DNA from: Chrysochromulina tobinii
Lineage: Eukaryota > Haptophyta > Prymnesiales > Chrysochromulinaceae
DNA length: 24,920 bases
Direction of reading: 5' to 3'
Assembly: GCA_001275005.1 (NCBI GenBank)
Contig: JWZX01002382.1
Coordinates: 1-24,920, forward strand
Both the position numbers and the translations under genes were made by a program. The notes below the pieces were generated by a model. The model made no database searches. It worked only from the letters and a program-made list of their open reading frames with translations, and was not told the origin of the DNA. Below are positions 23,144 to 24,920 of this stretch, one piece after another; positions within the stretch are counted from its first letter, which is position 1; every line of letters begins with the position of its first letter.

Positions 23144-24920
23144 ATGGCGGAGGGCGGGGGTCCAGCAGAACCGAGCAGTCGGAGCCGTCAGTCGCGGGCC
23201 GCCGCCGGAATGCAGCGCGGATCGGCGGTTGCGTCAGGTAGTAACGATGAGAAGTTGCCGCACCAGCAGATCGGCGACCTCGTCCAGGACTCGGGACGGT
23301 CACGGGATGCTCACACTCAGGAGCTGCTCGCCCACCTCTCGCGGCTCTCCGCGGCGCATATCACGCAGAGCCCGCAAACGGACCGCTCGCTGCACGAGAA
23401 TTTCTCTGCCACCGCTGAGAGCCGCAGCGTACGAACCGCTGCAGGTTTATCTCCTAGCCGAGAGCTCCGCAAACCATCCAGCCCGAGCCAGAGCATTGTT
23501 GCCGCCGCAGAAGCCGCTGCCCTTCGAGCGCCGCCGGAACTTCGTCGCAACGTGCGCTCGTTTCCTGGTCCTGAGATCGCTGATCTCGAAGACCTGCGGA
23601 AAGCCAAAGCGGCCGCCTTGATACAGGCCGCCGAGAAGGGCCGGTTGGTCCGTCAGCTTCAAAAGGAGAAAAACGCGGCGGAGAGAAACGCGGGTCGGTT
23701 GGCGCGGCAGCTGTTCAAGAAGGAGAGAATGCTTCGGAGAGAAGGTGAAGTGCCAGGCAGCCTCTTGCGCTACGGCAGCTATCTCAAGCTAGGCCAGCCG
23801 GTGTCCAACCCTCTCTCGACTCTGCAGGCGGTGTCGGTCCGAGCGCCATGGGATGCGACGTGTTTCGAGCGCACCCGAGACCGCGTGTTGAAAGTCTTAT
23901 GCGGCAGGCGGATCGCGAAGCTCTTCATCGGCTTGGCCCTCACTTGTATTGTGCTCATCATCAGCTTTGTCTTCGTGATCGCCTGGGCAATGTTCGGACT
24001 CTATTTTGGAGTGCGGAACGGCGGCCAGATCATGTCGCCTGCGTGCTTAACGGCCGCCGCGGCGCTCAACCAGACGCTGCAGCCGAATCAGTTTCCCGTG
24101 CCGCACGGCTCAATTAGCCACTGCTCTGTGAACCAGTGGGTCTTCAACGGCTCAATCAAGGGGTTCGTGTGCCTCTTCTCGTACATCAACTTCCTACCCG
24201 TGCCGTGGCGCATCTCCATCTTCCATCACTCGTGGCTCAGCCGACGACCCTCCACCCCAGGGCTCGACTTTTATGGACGGCCGACCGAGACGATGTGGTT
24301 CAACCTGCCTCAGAGCACCCGCCGCCTGGTCTCCGCGCTGCTCAATCTCGCGTACATCTCGCACTTTGTGAGCCAGGTGTTCCACCTCGTCTTTTGGACA
24401 TACGTCGAAGGCCAAACTCTGCCCGGCGCACTCGCCCAGAACTTGCCATTCGGCCTCTCGATTTTTTGTGCGGTGGCCGCGGGCTACATTCAAGAGAATG
24501 CCGAGAATGCGCTGATCGCAGCACATCCGGATCGGTACCCGCCGCGCCTTGGGCACTTGTTGAGGTGCGCGTGGCGCCGGTGGCGGCAGGGCGAGGGCGG
24601 CCTCCTCGCCCTCATTCGCGACGAGATGGGGCTGCCGAATCTTGTCTCGAAGAAGCTGGCCAGAGCTAGCACGGCTGTGATGCTTGCCTCGCTTCGAGGC
24701 TATGACAAGAGTCGTGACCCGCGGCGCGCCTTCGAGGGCATGACACTGACGGAGAAACTGAAATCCGATCGTGAGAAAGAGGCCCAAGACCTCTTCCAGC
24801 AGCAGCAGCAGCAGCAGGTGTGGCGGCAGAATTTTGGTGAGATCCGGCGGCTGGAGGTCGAGGAGCAGCAGCTGCAGCAGCAACAGCAGCTGCAGTCACA
24901 GCCGCAGAAGCAGCAGCAGC
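23144..24920 (+). CDS. Multi-pass membrane protein with glutamine-rich tail, 3' end outside the window
   Basis: One open frame of 592 codons from ATG 23144 to the window edge with no stop. Residues 1-160 are Ser/Ala/Arg-rich and probably disordered. About 165-210 is a charged helix (KGRLVRQLQKEKNAAERNAG). The first hydrophobic span is near 260-288 (LFIGLALTCIVLIISFVFVI), and further spans lie near 340 (GFVCLFSYINFLPVPW), 395-420 and 437-455. Between the hydrophobic parts are HSWLSRRPSTPGLDFYGRPT and MWFNLPQSTRRL, a pattern I associate with uncharacterised membrane proteins of algae and oomycetes. The C-terminal side turns into a charged region with polyglutamine. No enzyme motif or transporter signature is visible; the function is unknown. 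Confidence 0.8.
   Translation, partial: MAEGGGPAEPSSRSRQSRAAAGMQRGSAVASGSNDEKLPHQQIGDLVQDSGRSRDAHTQELLAHLSRLSAAHITQSPQTDRSLHENFSATAESRSVRTAAGLSPSRELRKPSSPSQSIVAAAEAAALRAPPELRRNVRSFPGPEIADLEDLRKAKAAALIQAAEKGRLVRQLQKEKNAAERNAGRLARQLFKKERMLRREGEVPGSLLRYGSYLKLGQPVSNPLSTLQAVSVRAPWDATCFERTRDRVLKVLCGRRIAKLFIGLALTCIVLIISFVFVIAWAMFGLYFGVRNGGQIMSPACLTAAAALNQTLQPNQFPVPHGSISHCSVNQWVFNGSIKGFVCLFSYINFLPVPWRISIFHHSWLSRRPSTPGLDFYGRPTETMWFNLPQSTRRLVSALLNLAYISHFVSQVFHLVFWTYVEGQTLPGALAQNLPFGLSIFCAVAAGYIQENAENALIAAHPDRYPPRLGHLLRCAWRRWRQGEGGLLALIRDEMGLPNLVSKKLARASTAVMLASLRGYDKSRDPRRAFEGMTLTEKLKSDREKEAQDLFQQQQQQQVWRQNFGEIRRLEVEEQQLQQQQQLQSQPQKQQQ
24797..24920 (+). repeat. CAG (polyglutamine) tracts
   Basis: Seven uninterrupted CAG codons (24797-24817) and a second CAG/CTG-interrupted Gln-rich stretch from about 24859 to the end. 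Both are in frame in the membrane-protein gene, on what is probably its cytosolic side. Confidence 0.9.

Noticed and set aside
24194-24883. Minus-strand frame of 229 codons opposite the membrane-protein gene
   Set aside because: Leu-rich start is just the reverse of CAG repeats; the plus strand has one open frame across the full 1.8 kb.
23144-24920. Autophagy protein Atg9
   Set aside because: Hydrophobic span layout is superficially similar, but none of the Atg9 motifs I would expect are present.
1-24920. tRNA, rRNA or prokaryotic operon structure
   Set aside because: No cloverleaf or rRNA sequence was recognised, and genes have introns and individual promoters.

Overview
This is a piece of a GC-rich eukaryotic nuclear genome, most like that of a unicellular alga. 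Genes lie on both strands, are separated by only about 100-700 bp, and several have short GT-AG introns. The content (AP2-plus-Agenet protein, Cdh1, AHA1, nicastrin, a large sulfatase, EF-hand and WD40 proteins, an SH3/kinase/ARF locus, introner-like introns) suggests a haptophyte or a similar secondary-plastid alga. That placement is inference; no rRNA or other marker gene is present.

Layout. 224-1708 (-) encodes an AP2-like plus Agenet/Tudor-like protein, divergent from a WD40/coiled-coil protein at 2015-3893 (+). 4210-4576 (-) is the last exon of a small protein ending in a CaaX box. 4812-6731 (-) is a four-exon Cdh1/Fizzy-related APC/C activator, sharing a 194-bp divergent promoter with the Hsp90 co-chaperone AHA1 at 6926-7939 (+). 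8428-8919 (-) is a small coiled-coil protein. 9044-11218 (-) is a secreted sulfatase with a PAN-like insert. 12394-15250 (-) encodes an SH3 domain, a CaMK-like kinase and an ARF-family GTPase that splice together in frame. 15454-18303 (-) is an EF-hand protein and 18348-20004 (-) is a seven-blade WD40 protein with one exon per blade; these two may also be one gene. 20701-22967 (-) is nicastrin, divergent from a multi-pass membrane protein with a glutamine-rich tail that runs off the window (23144-24920, +).

The most notable layer is in the introns. Five introns, spread over three or four minus-strand genes and the kinase/ARF locus, end in the same roughly 40-56-nt sequence (GCATGCATGTGCTCAC, then ACGGCGCC, then a pyrimidine run and CACAG). 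In most of them the first bases of the intron copy the first 10-31 bases of the following exon. That is the signature of introner-like elements that insert with a target-site duplication and take one splice site from it. Other introns are filled with 10-12-nt minisatellites and with duplicated copies of exon ends carrying their own splice sites.

The other two highlights are the in-frame SH3-kinase-ARF reading frame, with a duplicated 3' splice site that could switch the GTPase part on or off, and the WD40 array. The array's blades are nearly identical except at about five positions of the predicted binding face, a pattern known from fungal NLR-type recognition proteins. All gene models come from reading the sequence by eye. 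Exon junctions were checked for GT-AG ends and reading-frame phase, but not against transcripts.
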